Below the pieces are notes generated by a model. It was not told the origin of the DNA. It saw only the letters and a program-made list of their open reading frames with translations, and did no database searches. A stretch of 64,000 bases of DNA. Origin: Acidobacteriales bacterium 59-55 (GTDB taxonomy: Bacteria; Acidobacteriota; Terriglobia; Terriglobales; Acidobacteriaceae). A program made the position numbers and the translations under genes. Positions 1-8,144 of this stretch are shown in pieces (position 1 is the first letter of the stretch; each line of letters opens with the position of its first letter). The DNA is taken from NCBI GenBank assembly GCA_001897435.1, contig MKSV01000006.1, positions 186,001 to 250,000 of the forward strand. Reading direction: 5' to 3'.

Positions 1-518
1 ACTTTGATGCCGAAAGATTTCACTTCCTGCGCCAATGATTCGTGCAGAGCTTCCACTGCCCATTTCGTGGCGCAGTAGAAGCCGATGAGCGGGAGAGCCG
101 TAATCCCAAGACCGCTCGAAACCCCGAGGATGTGTCCGCTTCCTTGGTTCCGCAAGAGAGGCAGGGTTGCTCGCAACACCCGAACCATGCCAAGGTAGTT
201 CGCGTCGAACAGGTAGCGGATCTGTTCATCACTCGCCTCTTCTGTAGCTGCAAAGAGGCTCGTGCCGGCATTGTTCACGAGAACATCCAGCCTGCCGAAA
301 TGCTTGTAAGCCTGCTGAACGACCTGCTGCACCTGCTTCGAATTTGTTACATCGAGTGCCAGCGGAAGGACTGAGTCGCCAAACCTCTCTTTAAGGTCCG
401 CGACGTCTTCCAGTCTTCGTGCCGTGGCCGTGACTTTATCTCCGCGCTCGAGCGCAGCTTCGGCCCAGATGCGGCCAAAACCACGTGAAGCGCCTGTAAT
501 GAACCATGTCTTCTTCAT
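1..518 (-). CDS. SDR-family NAD(P)-dependent oxidoreductase (3' part cut by window edge)
   Basis: The reading frame starts at ATG 518, has an AAGGAG ribosome site just upstream, and runs off the left edge without a stop (172 codons visible). The N-terminus MKKTWFITGASRGFG carries the TGxxxGFG dinucleotide-binding motif. NNAG follows near residue 88 and the YCATK active-site motif (YxxxK) near residue 149, with the catalytic Ser in the preceding strand (VSSG). This is the classical short-chain dehydrogenase/reductase layout, a cytosolic NAD(P)H-dependent carbonyl/alcohol enzyme; the substrate cannot be told. It lies downstream of, and on the same strand as, the epimerase-like gene at 639-1520 and is probably co-transcribed with it. 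Confidence 0.9.
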   Translation of the reverse strand, partial: MKKTWFITGASRGFGRIWAEAALERGDKVTATARRLEDVADLKERFGDSVLPLALDVTNSKQVQQVVQQAYKHFGRLDVLVNNAGTSLFAATEEASDEQIRYLFDANYLGMVRVLRATLPLLRNQGSGHILGVSSGLGITALPLIGFYCATKWAVEALHESLAQEVKSFGIK

Positions 519-638
519 ATTGATTCTCCTTGTCGTTGATGGTGGTCGTTCCCTTGCGCGCTGCGGATACGTACCCTTCCGCCGTTCTGGCACGCAGATG
601 CTCATATCTCTGGGGTTGATTCAGTCGCTCACTAAGGT

Positions 639-1520
639 CTAGGAATAGCGCATGTTATCTAGATTGGCGATCAACCCCGGGCCGGTCGGGCGCCACCCCA
701 ACCGTTGCTGGGTGATCGCACTGGAGGCCGGCATGTCGAGACCGGCGAACATCGCGAAAACGCCGAAGTGAGCGCCTGCTTCCTCCTGCGAGATGGAGAC
801 CGCGGGCAGCTTCAGGCCTCGGCCGATGGCTTCGGCGATGTCGCGAAGCGGTACGCCCTCTTCGTCGACGGCGTGATACCTGGCTCCTGGCTCATACTTC
901 TCCAGCGCGAGCCGATAGAGACGAGCGACGTCGAGGACATGCGCCGCTGCCCAGCGGTTGCGTCCTTCGCCCACATACGCGGAGACGCCCTTCTCGCGGG
1001 CGATTGCGACTAAGCGGGTGACGAGGCCTTGCTTCACGGGGTTGTGCACCTGAGGAAGGCGCATCACCGAAGCCGATACACCTTTCGATACCTGCGCCAT
1101 GGCAACCTGTTCGGAAACACGTGGCAATAGCGAGTGGGACTGGGGGGCCATGTCTTCCGTCGCGAGGTTTCCGGGTGAAAGCGGCCCGATCCCAGCGCTG
1201 ACGATGAAGGGGCGGTCCGTACCGGCAAGCGCGGTGCCAATGGTCTCGATCGCGCGCTTGTCGATTTCGCAGCTTTCCGCGAATTTCGTCCAGTCATGGA
1301 CAAATCCACAGTGAATCGCGCCGTCGGACTGGGCTGCTCCGTTGCGCAGGCTTTCCAGATCTTCCAGATCGCCGCGATGCACCGTAGCGCCGGATGCTTG
1401 AAGTGATTGAGCGCCCGCGTCGGAGCGAGCAAGACCCAGCACCTGATGCCCGCCGTCAATCAACTCGCGGACAACAGTCGAACCGATGAAACCTGTAGCG
1501 CCCGTGACAAAAACACGCAT
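639..1520 (-). CDS. NAD-dependent epimerase/dehydratase-like atypical SDR
   Basis: A 293-residue protein beginning MRVFVTGATGFIGSTVV, the GxxGxxG Rossmann motif of extended/atypical SDRs. An in-frame extension upstream to 1631 exists, but ATG 1520 has a good AAGGAGAG site and aligns with the family N-terminus. Residues around 80-110 (AIHCGFVHDWTKF) and the C-terminal substrate-binding half fit an NAD(P)-binding oxidoreductase of unknown substrate. It is divergent from the TetR gene at 1646, with 125 bp between them that hold two inverted repeats. The likely picture is an oxidoreductase pair (this gene plus 1-518) controlled by the TetR repressor. Confidence 0.85.
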   Translation of the reverse strand: MRVFVTGATGFIGSTVVRELIDGGHQVLGLARSDAGAQSLQASGATVHRGDLEDLESLRNGAAQSDGAIHCGFVHDWTKFAESCEIDKRAIETIGTALAGTDRPFIVSAGIGPLSPGNLATEDMAPQSHSLLPRVSEQVAMAQVSKGVSASVMRLPQVHNPVKQGLVTRLVAIAREKGVSAYVGEGRNRWAAAHVLDVARLYRLALEKYEPGARYHAVDEEGVPLRDIAEAIGRGLKLPAVSISQEEAGAHFGVFAMFAGLDMPASSAITQQRLGWRPTGPGLIANLDNMRYS

Positions 1521-1580
1521 ATGACTCTCCTTGATCTCTTTACAACCAGCGTTGACCAGCCAGTGTCTTTGCGAGTAAAA

Positions 1581-1627
1581 CGGAGATACTCTCCGAATGA
1601 ATAGATAACCGGAGACAGCCTCCGGTT
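1581..1627. promoter_or_regulatory. Two tandem palindromes, candidate TetR operators
   Basis: Two inverted repeats with the same half-site lie between the divergent genes: CGGAGA-TAC-TCTCCG at 1581-1595 and AACCGGAG-ACAGC-CTCCGGTT at 1607-1627. Their centres are 29 bp apart, close to three helical turns. TetR-family regulators commonly bind such dyads in the intergenic region they share with their target. That this TetR binds here is inference. Confidence 0.55.
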
Positions 1628-1645
1628 GCAAAAATTTTGGAGACT

Positions 1646-2227
1646 ATGAAGAAGGATTTCCAATCTGCCCATCGAAAGCCGCGAACAGATGCTCTGCGCA
1701 ACCGCGAGCGCATTCTCGAAGTCGCGAAAGAGGCATTTACGCGCCACGGTGCCAATGCCAGCCTGGACGACATCGCGAAGCAGACGGGCGTGGGAGCCGG
1801 GACCCTGTATCGTCATTTCCCTACGCGGGAGGCGCTAATCGAAGCGGTCTACCGGAGCGAGGTGGAAAAGCTCGCCGCGGCGGCTCGCGGCTTTAGCGCG
1901 GCGATGCCCCCCGTCGAGGCTCTGCGCGCCTGGTTGCTGCTGTTTGTCGACTACATTGCGGCAAAGCACATCATTGCCCCAGCTCTCAACAGCGTCACCG
2001 GAGGCGCATCCAGGCTCTACGAGGGTTCTCGTACCCTGGTGCGCGGGGCAATCGACGAGTTAGTGAAGCGCGCAAAAAAAGCCGGCGAGATCCGAAAAGA
2101 TGTTGATGCCTCCGATTTGCTTGGAGCAGTCGTTGGCGTCTCTTACGTGAGCTCCGGAAGCGATTGGCAGCAAAGCGCCAGGAGGCTCGTAGACATACTC
2201 ATCGCTGGTTCGCGTCCGGTGAAATAG
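1646..2227 (+). CDS. TetR/AcrR-family transcriptional regulator
   Basis: A 193-residue protein. The N-terminal TetR helix-turn-helix is plain: RILEVAKEAFTRHGANASLDDIAKQTGVGAGTLYRHFPTREALIEAVY, roughly residues 20-70 (ASLDDIAKQTGVGAGTLYRHF is the DNA-contacting part). The C-terminal ligand-binding half is variable and gives no substrate. ATG 1646 has GGAGA 3-4 nt upstream, which is a short spacing; a TTG at 1637 in the same frame is an alternative start. The gene is divergent from the SDR pair and probably represses it and itself through the palindromes at 1581-1627. Confidence 0.9.
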   Translation: MKKDFQSAHRKPRTDALRNRERILEVAKEAFTRHGANASLDDIAKQTGVGAGTLYRHFPTREALIEAVYRSEVEKLAAAARGFSAAMPPVEALRAWLLLFVDYIAAKHIIAPALNSVTGGASRLYEGSRTLVRGAIDELVKRAKKAGEIRKDVDASDLLGAVVGVSYVSSGSDWQQSARRLVDILIAGSRPVK

Positions 2228-2441
2228 ACTTCCATCCCATTCGCGCGATGGCTTCTGCGGGCACCGGTCAGTTCTGCGATTCAGTTTGCCGCTTCGCGAC
2301 TACATTGGTGAAGCTTTGATCATCCGACCCTTAGGCCACGCGATTCTCCTCAGACACGAATTCAATCAGAGGATTAGAATTTTGGCGGGAATTTGGCCAA
2401 CATATATCGACTTCTCTAAAGAGAAATAGCCGCTATGACTA

Positions 2442-2463
2442 GCTGGCGGAGAGTGGGGGATTC
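2442..2463. repeat. attL, 22-bp direct repeat of the tRNA-Ser 3' end
   Basis: The sequence GCTGGCGGAGAG followed by TGGGGGATTC is identical to 19850-19871. It corresponds to the CCA end, acceptor strand and part of the T arm of tRNA-Ser, and identity stops at both sides (2441 and 2464 differ). The host-side stretch 2228-2441 and the element-side stretch 2464-2647 show no convincing gene. Confidence 0.88.
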
Positions 2464-2647
2464 TACCGAGGCATTTAGCTATGTCTTACGCGGATAACGA
2501 CTTAAGGCACTAAGTTGTTGTATGAATTAGCCTTAGAGGACAGCGATTCTGTATAGGTTTGTTTACTGATTTCATTCGATTACGGCAATTTATGCGTTAT
2601 GCCCGTATCACCCGTACCACCACACACAGGATTTCTCACAATTCTAT

Positions 2648-2833
2648 TTACCTTCGTCGCGCCTTCGCATTTAAATCTTTGCAATGTCGGCAGAGTCTAT
2701 AGCCAGCAGTTCCTAAACGATGTTCTTTCTTGCGAATGTCTCGACCCGAGGGGCACTTATCGTTGTTGTGGTAAACCCGCTCGTTGAGCGTCTTCTTAAT
2801 TTCATTGGTGGAGTTGAACGGCGGTACGTTCAT
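2648..2833 (-). CDS. Small zinc-finger-like protein (HNH-like Cys/His knuckles)
   Basis: A 61-residue protein. ATG 2833 is chosen because AAGGAG lies 9-10 nt upstream; a longer frame to 2911 lacks a ribosome site. The C-terminal half has C-P-S-G then, 17 residues on, C-R-H-C followed by a basic tail (KDLNAKARRR). Paired CPxG...CxxC knuckles of this type are common in small phage proteins related to treble-clef HNH endonucleases, but no HNH catalytic His-Asn core is visible. It is probably a nucleic-acid-binding accessory protein of the element. Confidence 0.6.
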   Translation of the reverse strand: MNVPPFNSTNEIKKTLNERVYHNNDKCPSGRDIRKKEHRLGTAGYRLCRHCKDLNAKARRR

Positions 2834-3014
2834 GCGTTGGACGCTCCTTTTGGAACTGCACAAGGCTATCACCCCGTCATTGTTTGACACATCAAAAATG
2901 TTCTTCCTCATTTAAGCAATCGCGGCACACGCCGGATTTCTTCCTCCGTTTTAAACTCCAAAACTTGTCAGAGTCGATGCTTAAAACGCATGGTCTTTGC
3001 GCAACGGACTTTAA

Positions 3015-5405
3015 TTGAAACGCCTCTCCTTCCTCTTTCTTCTCCTCTCCCTTTTTCCCTCTTTGTGTTTCGCCCAGACAACCGGCGCTCATCGCGTCGG
3101 TCAAGTCATCGTCAAGGGTAACGGTATCGCCGCGAATGTCGGCCCCAATGCCAAGATCCTGGTGTGCGTACTCAATACCGGTTGTGCGACCGCCGCGAAT
3201 ATTTACCTCGACGCGGGTCTTACGACTCCCGCACGGAACCCTGTTACAGCGGATGGGTCGGGCAACTACGATTACTACATCGCTTCTGGTTGTGTCGACG
3301 AACAGATTTCCTCTCCCGGCCAAGGGATTATTTTCGTCCCAAACGTCTGTCCATTTAATGGACAAGGGGGTGGTGGGGGCAGAGGTACGGTTGATGGCGG
3401 AACAGCCGGACAGGTCGCGCAATATCCGTCCAGCGGAACGACTGTGACCGGCGCGACGATGAGCAAGGATGCGACGATGGCGGTAGGCGGCGCGGTGACC
3501 GTGAGCAGTACGAACGGTGTGCCGTTCGCGCCTTCGGCGACGACAGACACGACGAATGCCAACAACATTACCAGCGGCACGCTGCCGGTTCCCCGAGGAG
3601 GTACCGGCGCGGGAACTCTGACTGGATATCTGAAGGGCAACGGGACTAGTCCATTTACCGCATCGCCGACGGTGCCCAGCAGCGATCTTACTTATCCAAC
3701 GGCAACGATAAACCAGGTGTGGCAGTACAGCAGCCCGACGACAATGGGGCCAGGAGGGTTTCTGGCGCGGCTCGACCTCGCGAATTGCTCGACCGCGTAT
3801 CTTTTCAATGCATCGACCACCGGAACCACGGCGACGAATCTATGTGCGACCGGCAGCGCGGGGAATGGAACCATCATCGGTTCGCCTGCCGTGACGCAAT
3901 TCGGGCTGGCGCTGAATCCTAACGGCGCAACGGGCATGGCTGTGCAGTTGCCAGCTTCGGAGAATACGGCAAAGACGTTTTTGATTGCGGGATATTTCCC
4001 GTCTTTTGGGACGAATTATGGAATCAACTGGGGCGATGGCTCTACTGGTTTTGGACTGAACGGTTCGACACTCTGCGGCACCGTCAACACGTTGATGTGC
4101 TTCGTCAGCCAGGATGCCGCGCAGGAACCGGGATATCTCGCCGACAGTTTCTATACCTACTGGCCAGGTGCAGCACGCGGTTTAGCGGTTGCCGCACAGT
4201 CGCGCCGCACCGGAACACATGTGATTGGCATCACCTGCGATACCGGCAGTGGAGCACAGTATTACGTGGACGGTGTCCCTATGGTCATGGCGGCTCACTC
4301 TGCGGTGTGCCCCACTACAACAGGCTCCGGAATCTATCAGGTCGGCGGATCGGCGTTGGTTACGGGTGGCTGGAAGAGTATGTTGCTCAGCGCATCTATG
4401 AGCTTCCAATCGGCGTTGAGCAACTCTCAGATGGCGCAGCAATCGACCGCATTGCTGAACTACATGCTTTCCGCAGGACAGACGAATACACCTACTCCTG
4501 CCGCGACCACATCCGGTGTGGGGCAGCTAACGTGCGTTGGCGATTCGCGGACGGCTGGTGTGATTGGTCCCGCACCGTGCACATGGGTTGTGCTCGACGA
4601 TACGACTGCGCTGATTAGCATCAAGGGATATTCGGGTGAACGCGCCTACGACTTGTGCGCCGACCCAAATTATCAGGGGATTCAGAACCTTCCCCGCAAC
4701 TCAGCGCATAGCCTCGCGATCGTGTGGATCGATGTCAACGATATCGATACGGCTGGACACAATCCAACCAATATCGCCAGCTACGACGCCTGCATTGTCA
4801 AAAACCTGAAGGCGACGGGCGCGAGCGTTTACATCACCACCGAAGTTAGCTCGTGCGCGGTTGCATGGGGCGACAGCGATAAAAACGCGATCAACCCCAT
4901 GATTCTCGCGCTCGCGAAGCAATGGGGAGCTGATGGAGTCTTAGCACTTGGATCGTTCCCGATTCTGGGCGCGGACGGGGCATCGGCGAATACAACTTAC
5001 TTCAATGGGTGCCTGCACCCGACAACGCTTGCTAACCAGACCGTGGTCGCGGTCGCATATTCAAACGCAGCAAATGAGTTGTGGGGATCGACCGCGAACA
5101 ACTACAACGAGATCACCGCGACGACCTACCAGGAACTCGCGAAGGACGGCTTCCTGCGAATGAACGCACCTTCGGCTGCAACCGTAACGCTCCCTGACTG
5201 CCAGGGCTATACAAAACCACGCACGATCTACAACGCCTCGGCGTTTACCGTGACCGTGAATCCTTCAGCCAGCGGATTCTATGCCAGCTTTTCCGAGACC
5301 ATCGACGGCGGAAGCTCCACGACGATTCCGGCTGGCACCACGAAGGTATTCGGAATCATCCAAGGACCGCCTAGTGCCGGGACCTGCGACTGGCAGACGC
5401 TATGA
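3015..5405 (+). CDS. Secreted tail-spike-like protein with lectin-like and SGNH hydrolase domains
   Basis: A 796-residue protein. TTG 3015 is the only early start because an in-frame TAA precedes it directly. Residues 1-21 (KRLSFLFLLLSLFPSLCFAQ) form a Sec signal peptide. Next come a beta-rich N-terminal domain, a Gly-rich linker near residue 118, and a fibre-like segment with VPRGGTGAGTLTGYLKGNG typical of phage tail fibres. A LamG/concanavalin-like region follows at about 240-470, then an SGNH hydrolase domain near 500-660 with GDSRTAG (block I) and a C-terminal block with conserved His (GCLHPTT). The end is a small beta domain also seen in tail spikes. It is probably an exported esterase/deacetylase acting on surface polysaccharide and is cargo of the element. 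The signal peptide is odd for a virion protein. Confidence 0.7.
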   Translation: MKRLSFLFLLLSLFPSLCFAQTTGAHRVGQVIVKGNGIAANVGPNAKILVCVLNTGCATAANIYLDAGLTTPARNPVTADGSGNYDYYIASGCVDEQISSPGQGIIFVPNVCPFNGQGGGGGRGTVDGGTAGQVAQYPSSGTTVTGATMSKDATMAVGGAVTVSSTNGVPFAPSATTDTTNANNITSGTLPVPRGGTGAGTLTGYLKGNGTSPFTASPTVPSSDLTYPTATINQVWQYSSPTTMGPGGFLARLDLANCSTAYLFNASTTGTTATNLCATGSAGNGTIIGSPAVTQFGLALNPNGATGMAVQLPASENTAKTFLIAGYFPSFGTNYGINWGDGSTGFGLNGSTLCGTVNTLMCFVSQDAAQEPGYLADSFYTYWPGAARGLAVAAQSRRTGTHVIGITCDTGSGAQYYVDGVPMVMAAHSAVCPTTTGSGIYQVGGSALVTGGWKSMLLSASMSFQSALSNSQMAQQSTALLNYMLSAGQTNTPTPAATTSGVGQLTCVGDSRTAGVIGPAPCTWVVLDDTTALISIKGYSGERAYDLCADPNYQGIQNLPRNSAHSLAIVWIDVNDIDTAGHNPTNIASYDACIVKNLKATGASVYITTEVSSCAVAWGDSDKNAINPMILALAKQWGADGVLALGSFPILGADGASANTTYFNGCLHPTTLANQTVVAVAYSNAANELWGSTANNYNEITATTYQELAKDGFLRMNAPSAATVTLPDCQGYTKPRTIYNASAFTVTVNPSASGFYASFSETIDGGSSTTIPAGTTKVFGIIQGPPSAGTCDWQTL

Positions 5406-5509
5406 GACCGGTACATCAAGTCTCGTAATCTCTGGTATCCGGAGCGATCGTTCTATGTTTCTGTGGGGGTTGCTCCGTAGATCACGTACAGCAAGACTCG
5501 GTAGCTTGC

Positions 5510-5701
5510 CTAGAGCAGATAGCTGAATATCACAGCCATCAGAACGGCGATACCAAGCCCAAGCAGCGCAGCTTGAGCTTCAGCAATATTGCGCTTGTGC
5601 TTCCACTCAATCTTGATGGCTTCGTCCGAAGTTGTGCCCGGGTACGTCGCATTCTCTCCGTTCGGCAACTCAATAGTTTTTCGTATATCAGCGACCCGCA
5701 C
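5510..5701 (-). CDS. Small protein with C-terminal membrane helix
   Basis: A 63-residue protein starting at GTG 5701. The first part (ELPNGENATYPGTTSDEAIK) resembles a short module found in phage and mobile-element proteins, of the form LPDGxxxxxPxxxSDEEAxxxW. The last 20 residues (AALLGLGIAVLMAVIFSYLL) are one hydrophobic helix. No clear ribosome site is seen. The function is unknown; it may be a small membrane-anchored protein of the element. Confidence 0.5.
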   Translation of the reverse strand: MRVADIRKTIELPNGENATYPGTTSDEAIKIEWKHKRNIAEAQAALLGLGIAVLMAVIFSYLL

Positions 5702-5833
5702 GACACCGCCGACAGCGAGGGGTGGAATCGCGACAGGCTGCAGCTAAAGCCTCGTTCGCAACCGATGTGCAGTGAAAGAGGCCCTCCATCGAAGACTCTT
5801 CTCGTTTGGGTTATTCTTCTGATTGGAGGTTTC

Positions 5834-6058
5834 ATGGATAGAGCGGATATCGTAGCTCACATCGACGCCGAGATCGTCAGGCTTAAGAAGGCCAGGGCCA
5901 TTCTGGCCGGTGTTGCCAGTACAGAGAGATTAGCGGCAGCCGCCACGAATGCCCCGAAGCTAGCTAAGCGTGGGATGAGTGCCGCGAGTAGAGCCAAGAT
6001 CGCCCAGGGTCAGAAGGAACGATGGGCGGAGATCAGGAAAACTAAGAAGGCTGCCTAG
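5834..6058 (+). CDS. Small basic protein with KIAxxQKxRWA-type tail
   Basis: A 74-residue protein with a strong GGAGGT ribosome site 5-6 nt before ATG 5834. A longer frame upstream overlaps the opposite-strand gene and has no such signal. It is helical and Ala/Lys-rich, ending GMSAASRAKIAQGQKERWAEIRKTKK. This kind of C-terminal motif is frequent in small acidobacterial hypothetical proteins and suggests nucleic-acid binding. A terminator follows at 6153-6181. Confidence 0.65.
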   Translation: MDRADIVAHIDAEIVRLKKARAILAGVASTERLAAAATNAPKLAKRGMSAASRAKIAQGQKERWAEIRKTKKAA

Positions 6059-6152
6059 ATTCATATGAGCAATAGAAGGCTAGGAGTACAACCCTAACGG
6101 CTCTTTGGCAATCGAACTTAAGAGCATAACCTCCACAAAGATCTATTGAGAC

Positions 6153-6181
6153 AGCCTCGGGAAACCCCGAGGCTCTTTTTT
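6153..6181 (+). terminator. Rho-independent terminator
   Basis: A perfect stem AGCCTCGGG (6153-6161) / CCCGAGGCT (6166-6174) with an AAAC loop, followed by C and six T. It ends the transcript of the gene at 5834-6058. Confidence 0.85.
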
Positions 6182-6185
6182 CGTT

Positions 6186-6329
6186 CTAGTCTTCAGGATC
6201 TTCAGTGGATTCGGGGTTGCAACTGCATTCAGCCGGGGACAGTTGCGAATTGTCTATCGCCACAACGACGGTCACATTAGGATCGGCACTTTCCAAAATG
6301 TCCTTCACTTCGTCAGCTATCCGATTCAT
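6186..6329 (-). CDS. Very small acidic hypothetical protein (47 aa)
   Basis: The frame ATG 6329 to TAG 6186 encodes MNRIADEVKDILESADPN, then a valine-rich strand, then an acidic tail with a CSC pair. An in-frame stop directly precedes the ATG, so no longer form exists. The ribosome site is weak. It is in line with the minus-strand run of small genes from here to 9811. Its reality rests on protein-like composition only. Confidence 0.35.
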   Translation of the reverse strand: MNRIADEVKDILESADPNVTVVVAIDNSQLSPAECSCNPESTEDPED

Positions 6330-6460
6330 TCAGGAATGGATGCAATTGGACCCACCTACGTTGTGTCTCATCCCGCCGTCTCTGCTTATGTCTGTAGCCG
6401 CAGTGTCCAATTAATGGCCAAGGCACACAAAAAGGCCGTCCCGGAAAGACGGCCCGTCAA

Positions 6461-6718
6461 TTAATTCATTCTGCGAGGTTCCCAATTACGGTAGGCGGGA
6501 CTCACCGATTTCCCACATTTATGCTTCTTGTCTAACGCATCAAGCTCCGATTGCGTCTTGTTATATCCAACTATCGCTGAACATTTCAAACAGACAGAAT
6601 CGAAGGAGCCGTCTTTATTGCGCCTGTGAGGGAAGAAAACCGGAAGTCCGATAAACATCTGGCACACACACTTTCCGGGGAGAATTTTAAAGATATCCCA
6701 TGCCGATGGCAATTTCAA
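6461..6718 (-). CDS. Small Cys/His protein, paralogue of 7886-8080
   Basis: An 85-residue protein of unknown function. The central block FPHRRNKDGSFDSVCLKC, then Ala/Ile, then a Glu-Leu helix ending KKHKC, matches the product of 7886-8080 position by position (HRxNxxGSFDSxCxxCxxxI...E..L...E/KHxC). The three Cys and one His could form a small metal site. The frame overlaps the upstream gene's stop by four bases (ATGA-like), suggesting translational coupling. Confidence 0.6.
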   Translation of the reverse strand: MKLPSAWDIFKILPGKCVCQMFIGLPVFFPHRRNKDGSFDSVCLKCSAIVGYNKTQSELDALDKKHKCGKSVSPAYRNWEPRRMN

Positions 6719-6927
6719 TTCTTTAACTTCGCGTACTGCTCCGCATTGAGCTTCAGGAACACGAAACGTACCGTTCCCAAGCCTGCATCGGTACCTGCGA
6801 AGTGGACCGTGGATATGGTGGTATTCGCCAAGATTAGGAACGAATGTTCCAATGCGATATATTTGAGGGCCATTGAACGGCAGGACAAATCAGTGAGATT
6901 GCCTTCCGAAGCGTACAACGGCTTCAT
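6715..6927 (-). CDS. Hypothetical protein (up to 70 aa)
   Basis: The frame ends in VRFVFLKLNAEQYAKLKN, which reads like a genuine strand-helix, and its stop overlaps the start of the 6461-6718 gene. The start is uncertain: 6927 overlaps the previous gene by 38 nt, and ATG 6873 would give 52 residues; neither has a ribosome site. No family is recognised. Confidence 0.4.
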   Translation of the reverse strand: MKPLYASEGNLTDLSCRSMALKYIALEHSFLILANTTISTVHFAGTDAGLGTVRFVFLKLNAEQYAKLKN

Positions 6928-7156
6928 CCAAGATTTGAATTTGACGGATAGCAGCGTAATCCCTAAACGTAAAATCTTCGGTCATCGAGTCAATTGCCAT
7001 TCTATTAATCCCTAGATCGATCATGGCAAATACCAAATCAGAGTAGTTCCGAAATATCTTCTTAGGCCTTAAACCGGTCAGAGGGTTGGCACGTAACAAA
7101 TCTACGGTATATGTCTCCGGTCTTTTCATCCACACGATCACGTCATAAGTGCTCAT
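6890..7156 (-). CDS. Hypothetical protein (88 aa)
   Basis: Starts MSTYDVIVWMKRPETYTV from ATG 7156. An in-frame extension to 7222 would run into the next gene upstream and is less likely. It is a mixed alpha/beta small protein with no known motif, part of the minus-strand run of element genes between 6186 and 9811. Confidence 0.5.
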   Translation of the reverse strand: MSTYDVIVWMKRPETYTVDLLRANPLTGLRPKKIFRNYSDLVFAMIDLGINRMAIDSMTEDFTFRDYAAIRQIQILDEAVVRFGRQSH

Positions 7157-7193
7157 GCCTACCAACTCTCTTAAGAGAATTCTCAACCTCACG

Positions 7194-7418
7194 TTACAGT
7201 TTGCGAGTAACCTTCCCGTCAATCATCGTTAGCTGATAGCGAGATAAAACGATCTCCTGGAGCCTTGGGCCGGGGAACATCGTTCCACTCAGAAATCTAT
7301 CGACGAAATCACGGCTGAATCCTGTCCCATCAGATAGATCTTCGGATGTGTCTCCATCTGCTTCCATGGAAGAGAGGATGGCCTTCAGGTTTTCTTCGTT
7401 ATAGTCTTTCCATTCCAT
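7194..7418 (-). CDS. Hypothetical protein (74 aa), acidic N-terminal half
   Basis: ATG 7418 has AGGAG 6 nt upstream. The protein is MEWKDYNEENLKAILSSME, then an acidic stretch, then FSRDFVDRFLSGTMFPGPRL, which resembles a short helix-turn-helix scaffold. A small DNA-binding role is possible but not demonstrated. Confidence 0.55.
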   Translation of the reverse strand: MEWKDYNEENLKAILSSMEADGDTSEDLSDGTGFSRDFVDRFLSGTMFPGPRLQEIVLSRYQLTMIDGKVTRKL

Positions 7419-7427
7419 GTCGGTCTC

Positions 7428-7622
7428 CTAGTTGAGTAGCGCAAAAAGTCTCATCATGCTTGCCTGCAATAGCAGGTAGCCCCATTCGACTGAGTGGCCC
7501 GATACTAGGTTGGATGCAAGATATGGCTTGGCCAGAGCGTTTCCTGCAAATTGCAGGATATGGCCAACTGACACAGAGTATCGCGCATCAATCAGGTGGA
7601 TAGAAGAACGACGAATTCTCAA
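7428..7622 (-). CDS. Possible small hypothetical protein (64 aa)
   Basis: The stop lies nine bases before the next gene's start and inside its ribosome-site region, which fits an operon. The start would be TTG 7622, without a visible ribosome site. The sequence (ARYSVSVGHILQFAGNALAKPY and on) is protein-like but matches no family I know. It is divergent from 7649. Confidence 0.33.
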   Translation of the reverse strand: MRIRRSSIHLIDARYSVSVGHILQFAGNALAKPYLASNLVSGHSVEWGYLLLQASMMRLFALLN

Positions 7623-7648
7623 ATCTACAGGGATGAACTGGAGTAAAG

Positions 7649-7849
7649 GTGCATAATCCTCCGACCGTCGTTCAAGACATTGCTAATTCTTTAGAGATTC
7701 TTACCAATCTCGTTTATTTGACGAAACTGGCTGCGGATGAGCCAGAAAAAGTCATCACCTACATGCTGGAGGCAGATAAGACAATACAGCGGTTTGCTCT
7801 TGCTCTCAAGGGTGGTCCCTTCACCTCGATATCAAATCGAGCGAATTAA
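7649..7849 (+). CDS. Small helical hypothetical protein (66 aa)
   Basis: GTG 7649 with GGAG five bases upstream. The sequence VVQDIANSLEILTNLVYLTKL...ADEPEKVITYMLEADKTIQRF forms two amphipathic helices and looks like a small regulatory or bundle protein; related short proteins recur in acidobacterial mobile DNA. It is the only plus-strand gene in the 6.1-9.9 kb block. Confidence 0.55.
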   Translation: MHNPPTVVQDIANSLEILTNLVYLTKLAADEPEKVITYMLEADKTIQRFALALKGGPFTSISNRAN

Positions 7850-7885
7850 ACACGGCTCCGCATATATGACTTCCTCCTGTCGAGT

Positions 7886-8080
7886 TCATTTATCCATCCT
7901 TGCTCGGGTCCTGCTACGCGCTATGTGGTCGTCTACGCATACGTGTTTTTCCTCCGCTTTGACTAGCGCAGCTTCGGTTTTAGCCGAAGCGATAGTCCTA
8001 AAGCATAGTGGACAAATAGAGTCAAATGACCCGCCTGCGTTCATCCTGTGGGGGTAAATGCATAGAATTTTGTCAGTCAT
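7886..8080 (-). CDS. Small Cys/His protein, paralogue of 6461-6718
   Basis: A 64-residue protein with the block YPHRMNAGGSFDSICPLC, then FRTIASAKTEAALVKAEEKH with a terminal Cys, aligned with the 6461-6718 product. CxxC plus the final HxC suggests a compact metal site. ATG 8080 has a G-rich ribosome site (GGGGAG). The function is unknown. Confidence 0.65.
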   Translation of the reverse strand: MTDKILCIYPHRMNAGGSFDSICPLCFRTIASAKTEAALVKAEEKHVCVDDHIARSRTRARMDK

Positions 8081-8144
8081 GGCACTCCCCTTTTTCTTGA
8101 TTTCAAACCGTGCAGTAAAGCTCGATGGATTGCCTATTGGCTTC

